This document shows, piece after piece, positions 54,616 to 63,421 of a stretch of 64,000 nt of DNA (the first letter of the stretch is position 1; every line of letters starts with the position of its first letter). The DNA is from UBA7672 sp041398245. Lineage in GTDB: Bacteria; Pseudomonadota; Alphaproteobacteria; Caulobacterales; Hyphomonadaceae. The stretch spans positions 134,177-198,176 of the forward strand of contig JAWKVC010000006.1 in the NCBI GenBank assembly GCA_041398245.1, given 5' to 3'. The notes beneath the pieces are model-generated. The model did not search any database. It saw nothing but the letters and a program-made list of their open reading frames with translations, and was not told where the DNA came from. Position numbers and translations under genes: made by a program.

Positions 54616-55230
54616 CTAGGCAGCCTTCACGAGGCCTTCGGCGACCAGCGCGGCCTGCACCGCCGGGCGCGTAGCGACCCGTTTCTGGAAGGCCATGAGG
54701 TTCGGGAACGCCGACAGATCGATCTGAAGCGCGTTGGCCCAGTTGGTGACGGTGAACAGATAGGCGTCGACCGTCGCGAACGTCTCACCGGTCAGGTAGG
54801 CGCGGCCATCCGACAGAAGCGTTTCGATCAGAACATAGCGCATCTTGAGACGATCGATCGTCGCCTTGCGCGCATCGTCGGTGATCGCAGGATTGAACAG
54901 CGAGCCGTAGGTCTTATGGATTTCGGTCGAGATGTAGACTCCAAGCTCATCCTGCTTCAGGCGCGCCTTCGTACCGTGCGCGGGCGCCAGCTTGGTTTCC
55001 GGCCTCTGGTCGGCGACATAGCCGTGCAGCACGACATTCTCGGTAACGACATCGCCATCATCGAGGCGAAGGGCGGGAACATAACCTTTCGGATTGAGGG
55101 CCAGGAAATCCTCGCCATGCTCGGTTTTCTTGTCGCGGCCGACTCGTTCCAGATCGAACGGAATACCTGCTTCGCGCAGCAGGATATGCGTCGCCAGCGA
55201 ACAGGCGCCGGGCATGTAGTAGAGTTTCAT
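54616..55230 (-). CDS. Glutathione S-transferase, beta-class-like
   Basis: A 204-residue GST. MKLYYMPGACSLATHILLREAG holds Cys10 in the position of the bacterial beta-class catalytic Cys; NPKGYVPALRLDDGDVVTEN is the glutathione-binding loop. The C-terminal domain has GETFATVDAYLFTVTNW. It would conjugate or reduce electrophiles in the cytosol. It is divergent from an HxlR regulator with repeated GTAACC motifs between them, so it is likely that regulator's target. Confidence 0.93.
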   Translation of the reverse strand: MKLYYMPGACSLATHILLREAGIPFDLERVGRDKKTEHGEDFLALNPKGYVPALRLDDGDVVTENVVLHGYVADQRPETKLAPAHGTKARLKQDELGVYISTEIHKTYGSLFNPAITDDARKATIDRLKMRYVLIETLLSDGRAYLTGETFATVDAYLFTVTNWANALQIDLSAFPNLMAFQKRVATRPAVQAALVAEGLVKAA

Positions 55231-55278
55231 GGAGGTCTCCCTTGTCCGTAGAAGAGGAATTAGGGCGCTCGATTACAT

Positions 55279-55334
55279 TTGGAAACCATGTTCCCATGTG
55301 TTACCAAAGAAAAATGCGTAACCGGCAGGTAACC
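55279..55334. promoter_or_regulatory. Operator candidate between gst and hxlR
   Basis: TTGGAAAC (55279-55286) and GTTACCAA (55300-55307) are inverted arms with one mismatch. GTAACC then repeats at 55318-55323 and 55329-55334, exactly 11 bases (one helical turn) apart. The arrangement in the 120-base divergent promoter fits binding by the HxlR protein. Confidence 0.5.
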
Positions 55335-55350
55335 AGGGGAGCAACTGGTA

Positions 55351-55722
55351 ATGCCCTTGAAGATGCGCAAGAGCCCTGTGCGCCCCCATCCTGAAGCCTG
55401 CCCGATCGGAACCTGTATGGATCTGATCGGCGGCGCATGGACGCCAAACATCATCTGGTATCTGTCCGGCGGCGCGCGCCGTTTTTCCGAACTGCGCGAA
55501 GACGTGAAGCCGATCTCCGCCAAGATGCTGTCCACCCGCCTCAAGGAGATGGAAGCGATCGGCATCGTCGACCGTACGGTCGTCGATACGTCGCCGCCGT
55601 CGGTCGAATATTCGCTGACGCTGCTTGGCCGCGATCTCGTTCCGGCGATCGAGGCGATTGCGCGCGTCGGCTACAAGCTGAAGCGCGAGCAGGCCAAAAA
55701 GCGCGTGAGCATCGCACGCTGA
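55351..55722 (+). CDS. HxlR family transcriptional regulator
   Basis: A 123-residue winged-helix regulator (MPLKMRKSPVRP start; MRK four codons on is an alternative). PEACPIGTCMDLIGGAWTPNIIWYLSGGARRFSELRE is the HxlR signature, with two Cys residues that could sense electrophiles or oxidants. The wing is VVDTSPPSVEYSLTLLGRD. The divergent gst gene suggests control of an electrophile-stress response. Confidence 0.92.
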   Translation: MPLKMRKSPVRPHPEACPIGTCMDLIGGAWTPNIIWYLSGGARRFSELREDVKPISAKMLSTRLKEMEAIGIVDRTVVDTSPPSVEYSLTLLGRDLVPAIEAIARVGYKLKREQAKKRVSIAR

Positions 55723-55800
55723 GGTTTGCCGCCGTCGCGCCGTGTGCTACAGATCCACATCGATACCAGTCAGTATCAATAAGGATTTGAGAGGCACGAC

Positions 55801-57141
55801 ATGCGGACCTGTCTGGGGCTGGTTTCGATTCTGGTTCTTGGCGCTTGTCAGACCGCGCCGGTCGCGACCGGGCAGACGCCGCCCGCATCTGCGCCGGTCC
55901 TGCCCGGCTCGATGGATACGAGCGATCCCACGACCAACCTGTCGGTCGTGCAGATCGCGCCGGGGCTGCGCTATGTCATCGGACGCAACGTCTCGTCGAA
56001 CACCATCGTGCTCGATACATCCGAAGGCGCTGTGATCATCGACACATCGCGCCCGCCCGCCTCGCGCGCGCACTTCGACACCTTGCAGAAGGCCGGCGTG
56101 ACCAGGGCGTCCTACGTGATCCTGACACATGGTCATGGCGATCACACGGGCGGGGTCGGTCTGTGGAAGAGTGTCGGCGCCAAGGTTGTCGCGCAGGAGG
56201 AGTTCACCGAGTTTCTCGCCTACCAGCGCATGCTGGGCGGCTTCTTCGGCCTCAGGAACGCAGCCCAGTTCCAGTTCGCCGGTCAGGGTGGGGCGGCTGC
56301 TCCGCCGGCAAGCGCTCAGATGATGGCGGCTGTGGCGGCGCAGGCGAACAGCATCACGCCCGACATCACCTTCCGCGATACAATGGATCTGGATGTCGGC
56401 GGCGTGAAGCTGCAGCTGATCCACACGCCCGGCGAAACGCCGGATCACCTGACAGTCTGGGTCCCCAGCCTGAAGGCGGCGATGATCGGCGACAATTTCT
56501 ACGAATCGTTCCCCAACATGTACACGCTGCGCGGTACGCGCCCGCGCTGGCCGCTCGACTACATCAATTCGCTGAACAAGGTGCTGTCGCTCGAGCCCGA
56601 GATTGTCGTGCCAAGTCACGGCCCGGCGATTGTTGGCAAGGACAACGTCAAGGCGCAGCTCACGAAGATGCGCGACGCCATCGTCTATGTGCATGACGCC
56701 GTGCTGGCCGGCATGAATGCAGGCAAGGACGTTCATACGCTGATGGAGGAGATCAAGCTGCCGCCCGAACTCGATGTCGGGGAAGGTTATGGCAAGATCT
56801 CATGGTCCGTGCGCGGCATCTATGAAGGCTATGCAGGCTGGTTCACCGGCGATCCGGCGGAGATGTTCCCCGAAGGCCGGAACAGCGTGTCGCCGGAGCT
56901 GGTGAAGCTGGCCGGCGGACCGAAAGCGATCGCAGGTGAAGCGATGAAGCTCGTCGGCCAAGGCAAGCTGGTCGAGGCGCTGCACATGACCTCGATCGGC
57001 ATCGAAGGCGCGCCGGGCAACAGGGATGTTCTTCAGGCCCGCGTTGCGGCGTTCGAGGCGCTGATCAAGGCCTCGACCAATCGCAACGAATTTGGCTGGC
57101 TCCAGCAGGGATTGGCTCAGGCGAAGAAGGGGCTGGAGTAG
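55801..57141 (+). CDS. Metallo-beta-lactamase-fold hydrolase, predicted lipoprotein
   Basis: A 446-residue exported hydrolase with lipobox LVLGACQ. The MBL motif is LTHGHGDHTGGVG; HTPGETPDHL and PSHGPAIVG supply further metal ligands. The middle and C-terminal parts have the helical extension of alkylsulfatase-like enzymes (VRGIYEGYAGWFTGDPAEMFPEG). Hydrolysis of sulfate esters or related compounds in the periplasm is the best guess. It ends two bases before the convergent ccrM stop. Confidence 0.9.
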   Translation: MRTCLGLVSILVLGACQTAPVATGQTPPASAPVLPGSMDTSDPTTNLSVVQIAPGLRYVIGRNVSSNTIVLDTSEGAVIIDTSRPPASRAHFDTLQKAGVTRASYVILTHGHGDHTGGVGLWKSVGAKVVAQEEFTEFLAYQRMLGGFFGLRNAAQFQFAGQGGAAAPPASAQMMAAVAAQANSITPDITFRDTMDLDVGGVKLQLIHTPGETPDHLTVWVPSLKAAMIGDNFYESFPNMYTLRGTRPRWPLDYINSLNKVLSLEPEIVVPSHGPAIVGKDNVKAQLTKMRDAIVYVHDAVLAGMNAGKDVHTLMEEIKLPPELDVGEGYGKISWSVRGIYEGYAGWFTGDPAEMFPEGRNSVSPELVKLAGGPKAIAGEAMKLVGQGKLVEALHMTSIGIEGAPGNRDVLQARVAAFEALIKASTNRNEFGWLQQGLAQAKKGLE

Positions 57142-57142
57142 T

Positions 57143-58312
57143 CTACAGCCCCATCTGCGTACGGAACTTCCGGCGAAGAAGGTCGATCGGCGCAAGGCCC
57201 TGATCCGACTTGTAGTGCCAGAACGTCCAGCCATTGCAGGAAGGCGCGTTCTGCACATGCGCGCCCATGCGATGGATCGAGCCGGTGGCGTCGCCATTGG
57301 CAAGCGATCCATCCGCGCGCACGCGCGCGACATGGCGGTTCTGCGGACAATAGAGGCGGTCGCCGGGGCGAACGAGGCCGTGCTCGACCAGCGCGCCGAA
57401 GGGCACGCGCGGCTCGGCCTTCTTGGAGGATTGCACCTCGATGTCCTCGGCGCCGAGAGCGCGAACATTCTCGATGCGGCGGGTGGCGACATCGATATAG
57501 TCCTTGTCGCGCTCAAGCCCGATCCAGTGGCGGCCGAGCAGCTTGGCGACGGCGCCTGTCGTGCCCGTGCCGAAGAACGGATCGAGGATCACATCGCCCG
57601 GATTGGTCGTGCCAACGATGATGCGGTGGAGCAGGGCCTCGGGCTTCTGCGTTGGATGCGACTTGCGGCCATCCTCGCCCTTGAGGCGCTCGCCGCCTGA
57701 GCAGATCGGCATCGTCCACCAGTCGGAACGCATCTGCACGTCGTCGTTTGCCGTCTTCAGCGCATCATAGTTGAACGTGTATTTCTTCTGCTTTTCCGAG
57801 CGCGTAGCCCAGATCAGCGTCTCGTGCGCATTGGTCAGGCGTGTGCCCTTGAAGTTGGGCATCGGGTTGGCCTTGTTCCATACGACATCGTTGAGAATCC
57901 AGAAGCCGAGATCCTGGATGGCGGCGCCGACGCGGAAGATGTTGTGATAGCTGCCGATGACCCAGATCGCGCCTTCATCCTTGAGGATGCGGCGCGCGGC
58001 CTTGAGCCAGGCGCGCGTGAAGGCGTCATAGGCGGCGAAGGAATCGAATTTGTCCCAGTCATTGTTGACCGCGTCGACATGGCTGTTGTCAGGGCGCGTG
58101 AGGTCGCCGCCCAGCTGCAGGTTGTAGGGCGGATCAGCGAAGATCAGATCGACGGAATTGGCCGGCAGCGCGTTCATCGACTCGATGCAGTCGCCGACGA
58201 TGATGCGGTCGAGCGGCAGCGACGGCTTCGACAGAATCTTCGAGGAGGCGGATGCGCCCGCCTTCGATTTCGTGCTCTTCTGAACCTGAGGGTCGATCGT
58301 TTTGATCGCCAT
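57143..58312 (-). CDS. ccrM: Cell-cycle DNA adenine methyltransferase CcrM (GANTC)
   Basis: A 389-residue beta-class N6-adenine methyltransferase. DPPYNLQLGG (residues 60-69) is the catalytic motif; DVILDPFFGTGTTGAVAKLLGR the SAM-binding motif. The family-specific C-terminal domain, ending FWHYKSDQGLAPIDLLRRKFR, follows. There is no cognate restriction gene. CcrM methylates GANTC at the end of replication and regulates cell-cycle genes in Caulobacterales. Two GANTC sites and a TTAA-N7-TTTA element lie in its promoter. Confidence 0.97.
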   Translation of the reverse strand: MAIKTIDPQVQKSTKSKAGASASSKILSKPSLPLDRIIVGDCIESMNALPANSVDLIFADPPYNLQLGGDLTRPDNSHVDAVNNDWDKFDSFAAYDAFTRAWLKAARRILKDEGAIWVIGSYHNIFRVGAAIQDLGFWILNDVVWNKANPMPNFKGTRLTNAHETLIWATRSEKQKKYTFNYDALKTANDDVQMRSDWWTMPICSGGERLKGEDGRKSHPTQKPEALLHRIIVGTTNPGDVILDPFFGTGTTGAVAKLLGRHWIGLERDKDYIDVATRRIENVRALGAEDIEVQSSKKAEPRVPFGALVEHGLVRPGDRLYCPQNRHVARVRADGSLANGDATGSIHRMGAHVQNAPSCNGWTFWHYKSDQGLAPIDLLRRKFRTQMGL

Positions 58313-58354
58313 TTGACTGTCTCACGCAACGCCCGCGACGGACTGAAGCGGTGA

Positions 58355-58409
58355 GAGTCGCTGACCCGGGTAAATAATGTTTTGAGTCAACATCTTAAGA
58401 CGGCATTTA
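58355..58409 (-). promoter_or_regulatory. ccrM promoter region with GANTC sites and CtrA-like element
   Basis: GAGTC occurs at 58355-58359 and 58384-58388, and TTAA-N7-TTTA at 58395-58409, one base off the CtrA consensus TTAA-N7-TTAA. The same combination of GANTC pairs and CtrA control is known for ccrM in Caulobacter. The region also includes the start side of the divergent hydrolase gene. Confidence 0.6.
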
Positions 58410-58453
58410 CCATAACCGGCCGCAAAGGCAGGACAGCAGAGCCAGAGGTTCGC

Positions 58454-59236
58454 ATGCCAGACGACGTTATTTCGCGCAGGCATTTCACTGTGCTCGGCGG
58501 AGCAGGGCTTGCGGCCGCCTGTGCATCTGCGGGCGCCAGCGTGATCGTTTCGGATGGCATGCTGACGGCCAGTCCTGTGTCGCCGGCGCAAGATGGCGCT
58601 CGCAGCGGCGTGTTCCGCTTCGAGTCGTGGCCACAGCCCTACGGATACATTCCGCCAGACCTCGATCGCACGAAGCCGGCGCCGATGATGCTGCTGCTGC
58701 ACGGCGGCGGCGGAGGCAGCGACAGGATCCTGCGGGCCTTCACCCAGCTGGCGCGCGACCGCGGCGTCGTTCTGCTGGCGCCGGAAGCGGACAGGCGCAC
58801 CTGGGATGTCGTCCGCGCATTCCAGTATGGCAGCGAGCCGGCCTTTGGCGCCGATGTCGCGCGGGTCGATGCTTCGCTTAGGCTGATGTTCGGCGAGGTT
58901 GTCGTCGATCCGAAGCGCCTTGCAATCGCAGGCATGTCGGACGGCGCGAGCTATGCCCTGTCGCTTGGCCTGCGCAATGGCGGGCTCTTCACCCATATCG
59001 CCGCCTTTTCGCCCGGCGGCATCGCGCCGTTTACCGAGCAGCCGACCTCGCGCATCTTCATCTCGCACGGCCGCAGGGACAGCGTTCTGGCTTTCGACAA
59101 CACAGCCAGTGGCATGGTCGCAGGGCTGAAGGCTGCGGGCGCCGACGTCACTTTTGTGCCCTTCGATGGTGACCATGAACTGCGCCAGCAGGAAATGCGC
59201 GCCGCGATGGACTGGTGGCTCGGCGATCAGCCCTGA
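58454..59236 (+). CDS. Alpha/beta hydrolase with Tat-type signal
   Basis: A 260-residue hydrolase from an ATG with AGAGG upstream. MPDDVISRRHFTVLGGAGLAAACASAG is a twin-arginine signal that may also be lipidated. MMLLLHGGGGGSDRILR is the oxyanion loop, LAIAGMSDGASYALSLG holds the nucleophile Ser, ISHGRRDSVLAF the Asp and DGDHELR the His. It resembles phospholipase/carboxylesterase family members. It overlaps the convergent radical SAM gene by ten bases. Confidence 0.87.
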   Translation: MPDDVISRRHFTVLGGAGLAAACASAGASVIVSDGMLTASPVSPAQDGARSGVFRFESWPQPYGYIPPDLDRTKPAPMMLLLHGGGGGSDRILRAFTQLARDRGVVLLAPEADRRTWDVVRAFQYGSEPAFGADVARVDASLRLMFGEVVVDPKRLAIAGMSDGASYALSLGLRNGGLFTHIAAFSPGGIAPFTEQPTSRIFISHGRRDSVLAFDNTASGMVAGLKAAGADVTFVPFDGDHELRQQEMRAAMDWWLGDQP

Positions 59237-60360
59237 TCGAACAGGCCCATCTGGGCGCCGGTCTCCTTGAGGGTCGGTACGCGGAACAAATCGGTGCGAA
59301 AGCCCGCGCCGCGCACGGTGGCGAGTCCCAGACGCCGCGCTGTCCTGTGAAAGCGCGCTGACACGAGTTCCGCATAAGGGCCATCGCCGCGCTGGCGCAC
59401 CTTCCACTCCGAGCGATAGTCCTCGCCCTTGTGCATCGAGCGCATGAGCGACATCACGCGCTTTGCCCGGTCGGGGTAATGCGTTTCGAGCCATTCGGCG
59501 AACAGGCCGGCGATTTCCAGCGGCAGACGCAACATCACATAGCCGGCGCGGGCGGCCCCATGTTCGTGCGCCGCTTCCAGCAGGGCCTCGAGTTCAGGCT
59601 CGTTCAGTGCGGGGATGAGCGGCGCTGTCATCGCCGTTACGGGAATGCCTGCGCCCGATAATTCACGCATGGTTTCCAGTCGTCGATGCGGCGCGGCGCA
59701 GCGCGGCTCCATCGCGCGCGCCAGCTTCCGGTCGAGGGTCGTGAAGGATATCGCGACCGACACCAGACCCTTCGTCGCCATGGGCGCAAGAATGTCGATA
59801 TCGCGGGTCACAAGGGCGGACTTGGTGATGAGCGCGGCGGGATGATTGAACTCCGCCAGCACTTCGAGAAGGCCGCGCGTGATGCGCAGCTCCTTCTCCA
59901 GCGGCTGGTAGATGTCCGTATCCCCCGCCAGCATGATGAAGCCGGGCTTGTACGTCTTCTTCGACAGCTCGCGCCGCAGCAGGGCAGGCGCGGATGGCTT
60001 CACGAAGATCTTGGTTTCAAAATCCAGCCCGGGCGAAAGGCCTCGGTAGGCATGGTTTGGCCGCGCATAGCAATAGATGCAGCCGTGCTCACAGCCCTTG
60101 TAGGGATTGATTGTCCGGTCGAAGGAAATGTCCGGCGAAGCGTTGTAGGTGATGATCGTCTTCGGCTTCTCGACGATGGTTTCCGTCTTCAGGGTTTCCG
60201 GCTTTTCGTCCGAGTCCCATCCATCATCGAACGGCTCGGCGTACTGGCTCTCGAAGCGCCCGGACGCGTTGGATAACGCGCCGCGCCCGCGCGCCTGGTC
60301 CTGCTGGCGCGACCAGTCTGCGCCCTGTGAGCGTGTCTTCCAGTTGGTGCGGGGCGGCAT
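59227..60360 (-). CDS. PA0069-type radical SAM protein
   Basis: A 377-residue radical SAM enzyme related to spore photoproduct lyase. INPYKGCEHGCIYCYARPNH carries the Cx3Cx2C ligands for the 4Fe-4S cluster. Other family parts are LSPGLDFETKIFVKPSAP, LAGDTDIYQPLEKELRITRGLLEVL and GYVMLRLPLEIAGLFAEWL. The substrate is unknown; a nucleic acid repair or RNA role is suspected from SplB-like members. The promoter has GAAC half-sites spaced as in an alphaproteobacterial SOS box. Confidence 0.93.
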   Translation of the reverse strand: MPPRTNWKTRSQGADWSRQQDQARGRGALSNASGRFESQYAEPFDDGWDSDEKPETLKTETIVEKPKTIITYNASPDISFDRTINPYKGCEHGCIYCYARPNHAYRGLSPGLDFETKIFVKPSAPALLRRELSKKTYKPGFIMLAGDTDIYQPLEKELRITRGLLEVLAEFNHPAALITKSALVTRDIDILAPMATKGLVSVAISFTTLDRKLARAMEPRCAAPHRRLETMRELSGAGIPVTAMTAPLIPALNEPELEALLEAAHEHGAARAGYVMLRLPLEIAGLFAEWLETHYPDRAKRVMSLMRSMHKGEDYRSEWKVRQRGDGPYAELVSARFHRTARRLGLATVRGAGFRTDLFRVPTLKETGAQMGLFDQG

Positions 60361-60406
60361 GGCGTGCGGTCGCTGCTGCTGGCAAAGTAACCATCATCTC
60401 TTGTGT

Positions 60407-60432
60407 GAACATATAAAGTACATAGAGCGAAC
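60407..60432. promoter_or_regulatory. SOS-box-like triple half-site upstream of radical SAM gene
   Basis: GAAC (60407-60410), GTAC (60418-60421) and GAAC (60429-60432) are separated by exactly seven bases each. The alphaproteobacterial LexA consensus is GAAC-N7-GAAC (or GTTC-N7-GTTC), so each pair differs by one base in the shared middle site. It lies 47-72 bases before the start codon. Confidence 0.5.
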
Positions 60433-60569
60433 ATACCAGAAAAACTGGTCCGTTCAGCACGCATGAGTTGTGGATGTGTCGGGAGCGCCCGCACTTCGAC
60501 TACAGATTGATGACAGCGCCGGTCGAACCACGAGATATGGTTAACGCACCGCGCCGGCCGCCGTCTCCG

Positions 60570-61709
60570 TCACTTCATCAGGTGCGTCACGAACCAGCGC
60601 GCCGCCGCCTCGGACGAGATCTCGAAGGGCTTGCCCGAATACATCTCGAAGTGGGTGATATCGGGCACCACGATGTATTCCTTGGGCCCCTTCGCATAGT
60701 CGAGCGCGGCCTTGCCGGCGCGGTCATTGTTGATGAGCTCGTCATACTGCGCGACGATCACCATGAAGGGCCGCTCGCCGATATTCTTCGCCCATTGCAG
60801 CGTGTTGTTCTCGCGGTTGGCCTCGATCATTTCCGAGTCGATCAGCAGCGACCGCGAATAGCCGGTCCAGAGCTCCGAGCCTTGACCTGTGCGGGCGCGC
60901 TTGATCGCATCCTCCAACACGGCGCCGGAGTAGTTCATGGGCGGCGTCCCGTCTGGATTGCCATTGATGCCTGGGATCTGGATGGCGATCGCCTTCACAC
61001 GCGCATCCTGTCCGGCGACCGCGAGCGAGTTGCCGCCAGCATAGCTCGAGCCCCAGACGCCGATGCGGTCCGGATCGACGCCGGGCTCGCCCTGGATGAA
61101 CGAGATAGCATTGCGATAATCGTCCTGCTGGTCGCGCGCGTCGAGCTTGGTGCGCTTCACCCAGACGGTGGCGTTCTGGATGATGGTGTGGCGGTTCTCG
61201 TCCTTCTCCATGCCGCCGCCAAGATCGACAGGCGAGAGCAGGCGGACATTGCCTTCCGAATTGCCCCAGCCGCGATAGTCGATCGCCATGGCGACGAGGC
61301 CGTGTTTGGCGAAGGCGGCCGCATATTTCTCGATCGAGACGTGGCTGCCGGCCCAGCCTTGACCCAGCACGATGGCGGGCGTTTTCTTCGCCGGATCGAA
61401 GCCTTTCGGATAGAAGATCTTGCCGTAACAGGGCACGCCTTCGGAGTAGTAGACAATCTCCTTCGTCGTGACGCCCTCCGGCATCACATAGGCATAGTCA
61501 GACGGACCAAGGCCCTGCTTGGCGACCGGCTTGCCGGTGCGCGGATCGTTGCCGACCGTGGGCGTCGCGGGCTTCGGCGGCGGCGTTGGGATCGCGACGG
61601 ATTGCTCGACCTTCGGCGGGTTGGCCGACGGCTGTTCCGGATGAACCATCGTCGCGCCTTGCTGCATGAAGGCGAGTGTGACGAGTGAGGCTGCGGCTGT
61701 CGTGAGCAT
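60570..61709 (-). CDS. Alpha/beta hydrolase (dienelactone/Xaa-Pro type), exported
   Basis: A 379-residue protein with an N-terminal signal (MLTTAAASLVTLAFMQQGA) and a Pro-rich linker to about residue 60. The hydrolase has PAIVLGQGWAGSH, AIDYRGWGNSEG, RIGVWGSSYAGGNSLA (nucleophile Ser), VIVAQYDELI (Asp) and ITHFEMY (His). The overall pattern matches dienelactone hydrolase and acetyl-xylan-esterase-like enzymes. The natural substrate is not evident. Confidence 0.9.
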   Translation of the reverse strand: MLTTAAASLVTLAFMQQGATMVHPEQPSANPPKVEQSVAIPTPPPKPATPTVGNDPRTGKPVAKQGLGPSDYAYVMPEGVTTKEIVYYSEGVPCYGKIFYPKGFDPAKKTPAIVLGQGWAGSHVSIEKYAAAFAKHGLVAMAIDYRGWGNSEGNVRLLSPVDLGGGMEKDENRHTIIQNATVWVKRTKLDARDQQDDYRNAISFIQGEPGVDPDRIGVWGSSYAGGNSLAVAGQDARVKAIAIQIPGINGNPDGTPPMNYSGAVLEDAIKRARTGQGSELWTGYSRSLLIDSEMIEANRENNTLQWAKNIGERPFMVIVAQYDELINNDRAGKAALDYAKGPKEYIVVPDITHFEMYSGKPFEISSEAAARWFVTHLMK

Positions 61710-61797
61710 TGGCTTTCCTCCCGAGCAACGGCGCTGTTTCCGCGCCTGTTGCGAGGAACGTTAGCCGACGCCGATCAGGGCGCCAATCACGCGCTGC

Positions 61798-62229
61798 TCA
61801 TGTCGCCGGAGCCGACCACAACGCCACCGCAAGCAGGATCCAGAAGACCGTCAGGGCAAGATTGCTCAGTGCGAAGATGGAAAGACGGTGGAACACGTTG
61901 TTGTAGGTGACATGCACCAGCGTGTGCACGATGCGCAGGCCGACATAGGTCCAGGCGATCGCGACAACCAGATCGGTGACTTGCCCGATCGCGTGCCAGA
62001 TCATGCAGGCCACGTAGAACAGCACGGGCGCCTCAAGCAGGTTCATCCAGGCGCGATTGGGGACGGAAACGTCAGCCGGGACGCGGGCGGATTCTCCGAA
62101 GCGGAAATCCTCCGCCGTGACCCGCTTCGCCGCGGCCGCCCTGAAACGCCGGAATGGAATCAGGAACAGCACCAGCAGGGTCCACAACGCCAGCACGGCG
62201 GCAGGCTGAAAGATTGCGGTTGCGGGCAT
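61798..62229 (-). CDS. MAPEG family membrane protein
   Basis: A 143-residue four-helix protein, ATG preceded by GGAGGGACGG. FQPAAVLALWTLLVLFLIPFRRFRA and NLLEAPVLFYVACMIWH, with the Asn and Glu of the MAPEG fold, and RIVHTLVHVTYNNVFHRL are characteristic. Members are glutathione-dependent enzymes or of unknown role in bacteria. The gene is divergent from the NTF2-like gene. Confidence 0.88.
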   Translation of the reverse strand: MPATAIFQPAAVLALWTLLVLFLIPFRRFRAAAAKRVTAEDFRFGESARVPADVSVPNRAWMNLLEAPVLFYVACMIWHAIGQVTDLVVAIAWTYVGLRIVHTLVHVTYNNVFHRLSIFALSNLALTVFWILLAVALWSAPAT

Positions 62230-62366
62230 CACCCGTCCCTCCCGTAACATCCGGCAACCTAGCGCTATTGCAGGCCGACGCCAGCGGGCCGCAATTCATG
62301 AAACGCGAACCTTGACATGATACTTTTGTCTCATTAAGTCCACGCTGTCCAACAAGGAGAAACAAG

Positions 62367-62822
62367 ATGGGGACCACCCACGAAGGACTGAGCCGGGAAG
62401 CCATGGACGCGGCGATGGACCGGCATTTCGGATTTGAGCAGGCTGACGATGTAGCGGGCGTCCTCGCCACGCTGGCCCACGACGCCGAGCACGATATTGT
62501 CGGTTGGCCCACCGGGCCGACGCACGGCCGCGAAGCGGCGCGCGGCTTCTACGAAATGCTGTTCGCCGATCTTGCCGACGGCAGGGTCGAAACGATCCGC
62601 CGCTATTACGGCGCCGACTTCATGGTCGACGAGTCGAAATGGTCGGGCCGCGCGCCGGGACGTCCGTTTGGCCTCGAGGGGCGCAACCGCCCGCTCGCCT
62701 TCCGCCTGCTGCATGTCGTCGAGTTCAGTAGCGATGGCGGTATTCAGCGCGAAAATGTGTGGGTCGATCTCGCATCGATCATTCAGCAATTGCCGCAGAC
62801 CGCCGAAGGAGTTGCGGCATGA
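62367..62822 (+). CDS. NTF2-like/SnoaL family protein
   Basis: A 151-residue single-domain protein with the cone-shaped NTF2 fold: MDRHFGFEQADDVAGVLATLAHDAEHDIVGWP and HGREAARGFYEMLFADLADGRVE. Conserved polar residues would line a hydrophobic pocket, as in SnoaL-type cyclases and ketosteroid isomerases, but many relatives have no known ligand. Its stop overlaps the TetR start (ATGA), so the regulator probably responds to the same compound. Confidence 0.88.
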   Translation: MGTTHEGLSREAMDAAMDRHFGFEQADDVAGVLATLAHDAEHDIVGWPTGPTHGREAARGFYEMLFADLADGRVETIRRYYGADFMVDESKWSGRAPGRPFGLEGRNRPLAFRLLHVVEFSSDGGIQRENVWVDLASIIQQLPQTAEGVAA

Positions 62823-63415
62823 CCGCGGCGGCCGCATCAGGCAGAGAAAATCAGAAGCGGCGCACAAGACGCCACCTGCTGGATGCGGCCGCACGCCTGA
62901 TGCAGCAGGGCGGCAATCCGACGCTGGAAGATGTCGCCGCAGAGGCGCTGGTCTCGCGCGCGACCGTCTACCGCTATTTTCCGTCAGCCGAGGATTTGCT
63001 GGCCGAGGTCGCGCTCGATCGCACCGCTCCCCAGGCTGAAAGCCTGTTCGCGGAGGTCGACAGCGCAGATCCCGTGGATCGGCTGGAGCGAGTGGACGCC
63101 GCCTTCGACGACATGATTGCCGATAATGAAACGGCGCTGCGCGCATTGATCGTGCGCTCGATGCAGCAACGCATGGCCGGCTCGGATGGCGATCTGCGCC
63201 AGAACCGCCGCGCGCCAATGATCGATGCCGCGCTTGCGCCCTCGCGAAAGGCGTTCAAGCCGGCCCAGCTTGCCTTGCTGCGCAGGGCGCTGGCGCTGGT
63301 GATCGGTACGGAGTCGATGCTCGCCTTCAAGGACGTGCTCGGCCTGGACAAGGCCGAGACACGCCGCGTGAAGCGATGGATGATTCGCGCGCTTGTGGAT
63401 GCTGCGCGCAGGTAG
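62819..63415 (+). CDS. TetR family transcriptional regulator
   Basis: A 198-residue regulator. The DNA-binding domain is RRHLLDAAARLMQQGGNPTLEDVAAEALVSRATVYRYFPSAEDLL. The remaining helices form a ligand pocket of unknown specificity. The start is set by the ATGA overlap with the NTF2-like gene, with which it forms an operon; it likely autoregulates the promoter between them and the MAPEG gene. Confidence 0.93.
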   Translation: MTAAAASGRENQKRRTRRHLLDAAARLMQQGGNPTLEDVAAEALVSRATVYRYFPSAEDLLAEVALDRTAPQAESLFAEVDSADPVDRLERVDAAFDDMIADNETALRALIVRSMQQRMAGSDGDLRQNRRAPMIDAALAPSRKAFKPAQLALLRRALALVIGTESMLAFKDVLGLDKAETRRVKRWMIRALVDAARR

Positions 63416-63421
63416 CCGGGG

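Noticed and set aside
57143..58312. Restriction-modification system
   Set aside because: The methyltransferase is CcrM with its specific C-terminal domain, and no restriction endonuclease gene is adjacent.
60468..61688. A 406-codon frame opposite the hydrolase gene
   Set aside because: Composition is that of an antisense shadow, and the hydrolase on the other strand has a complete catalytic triad.
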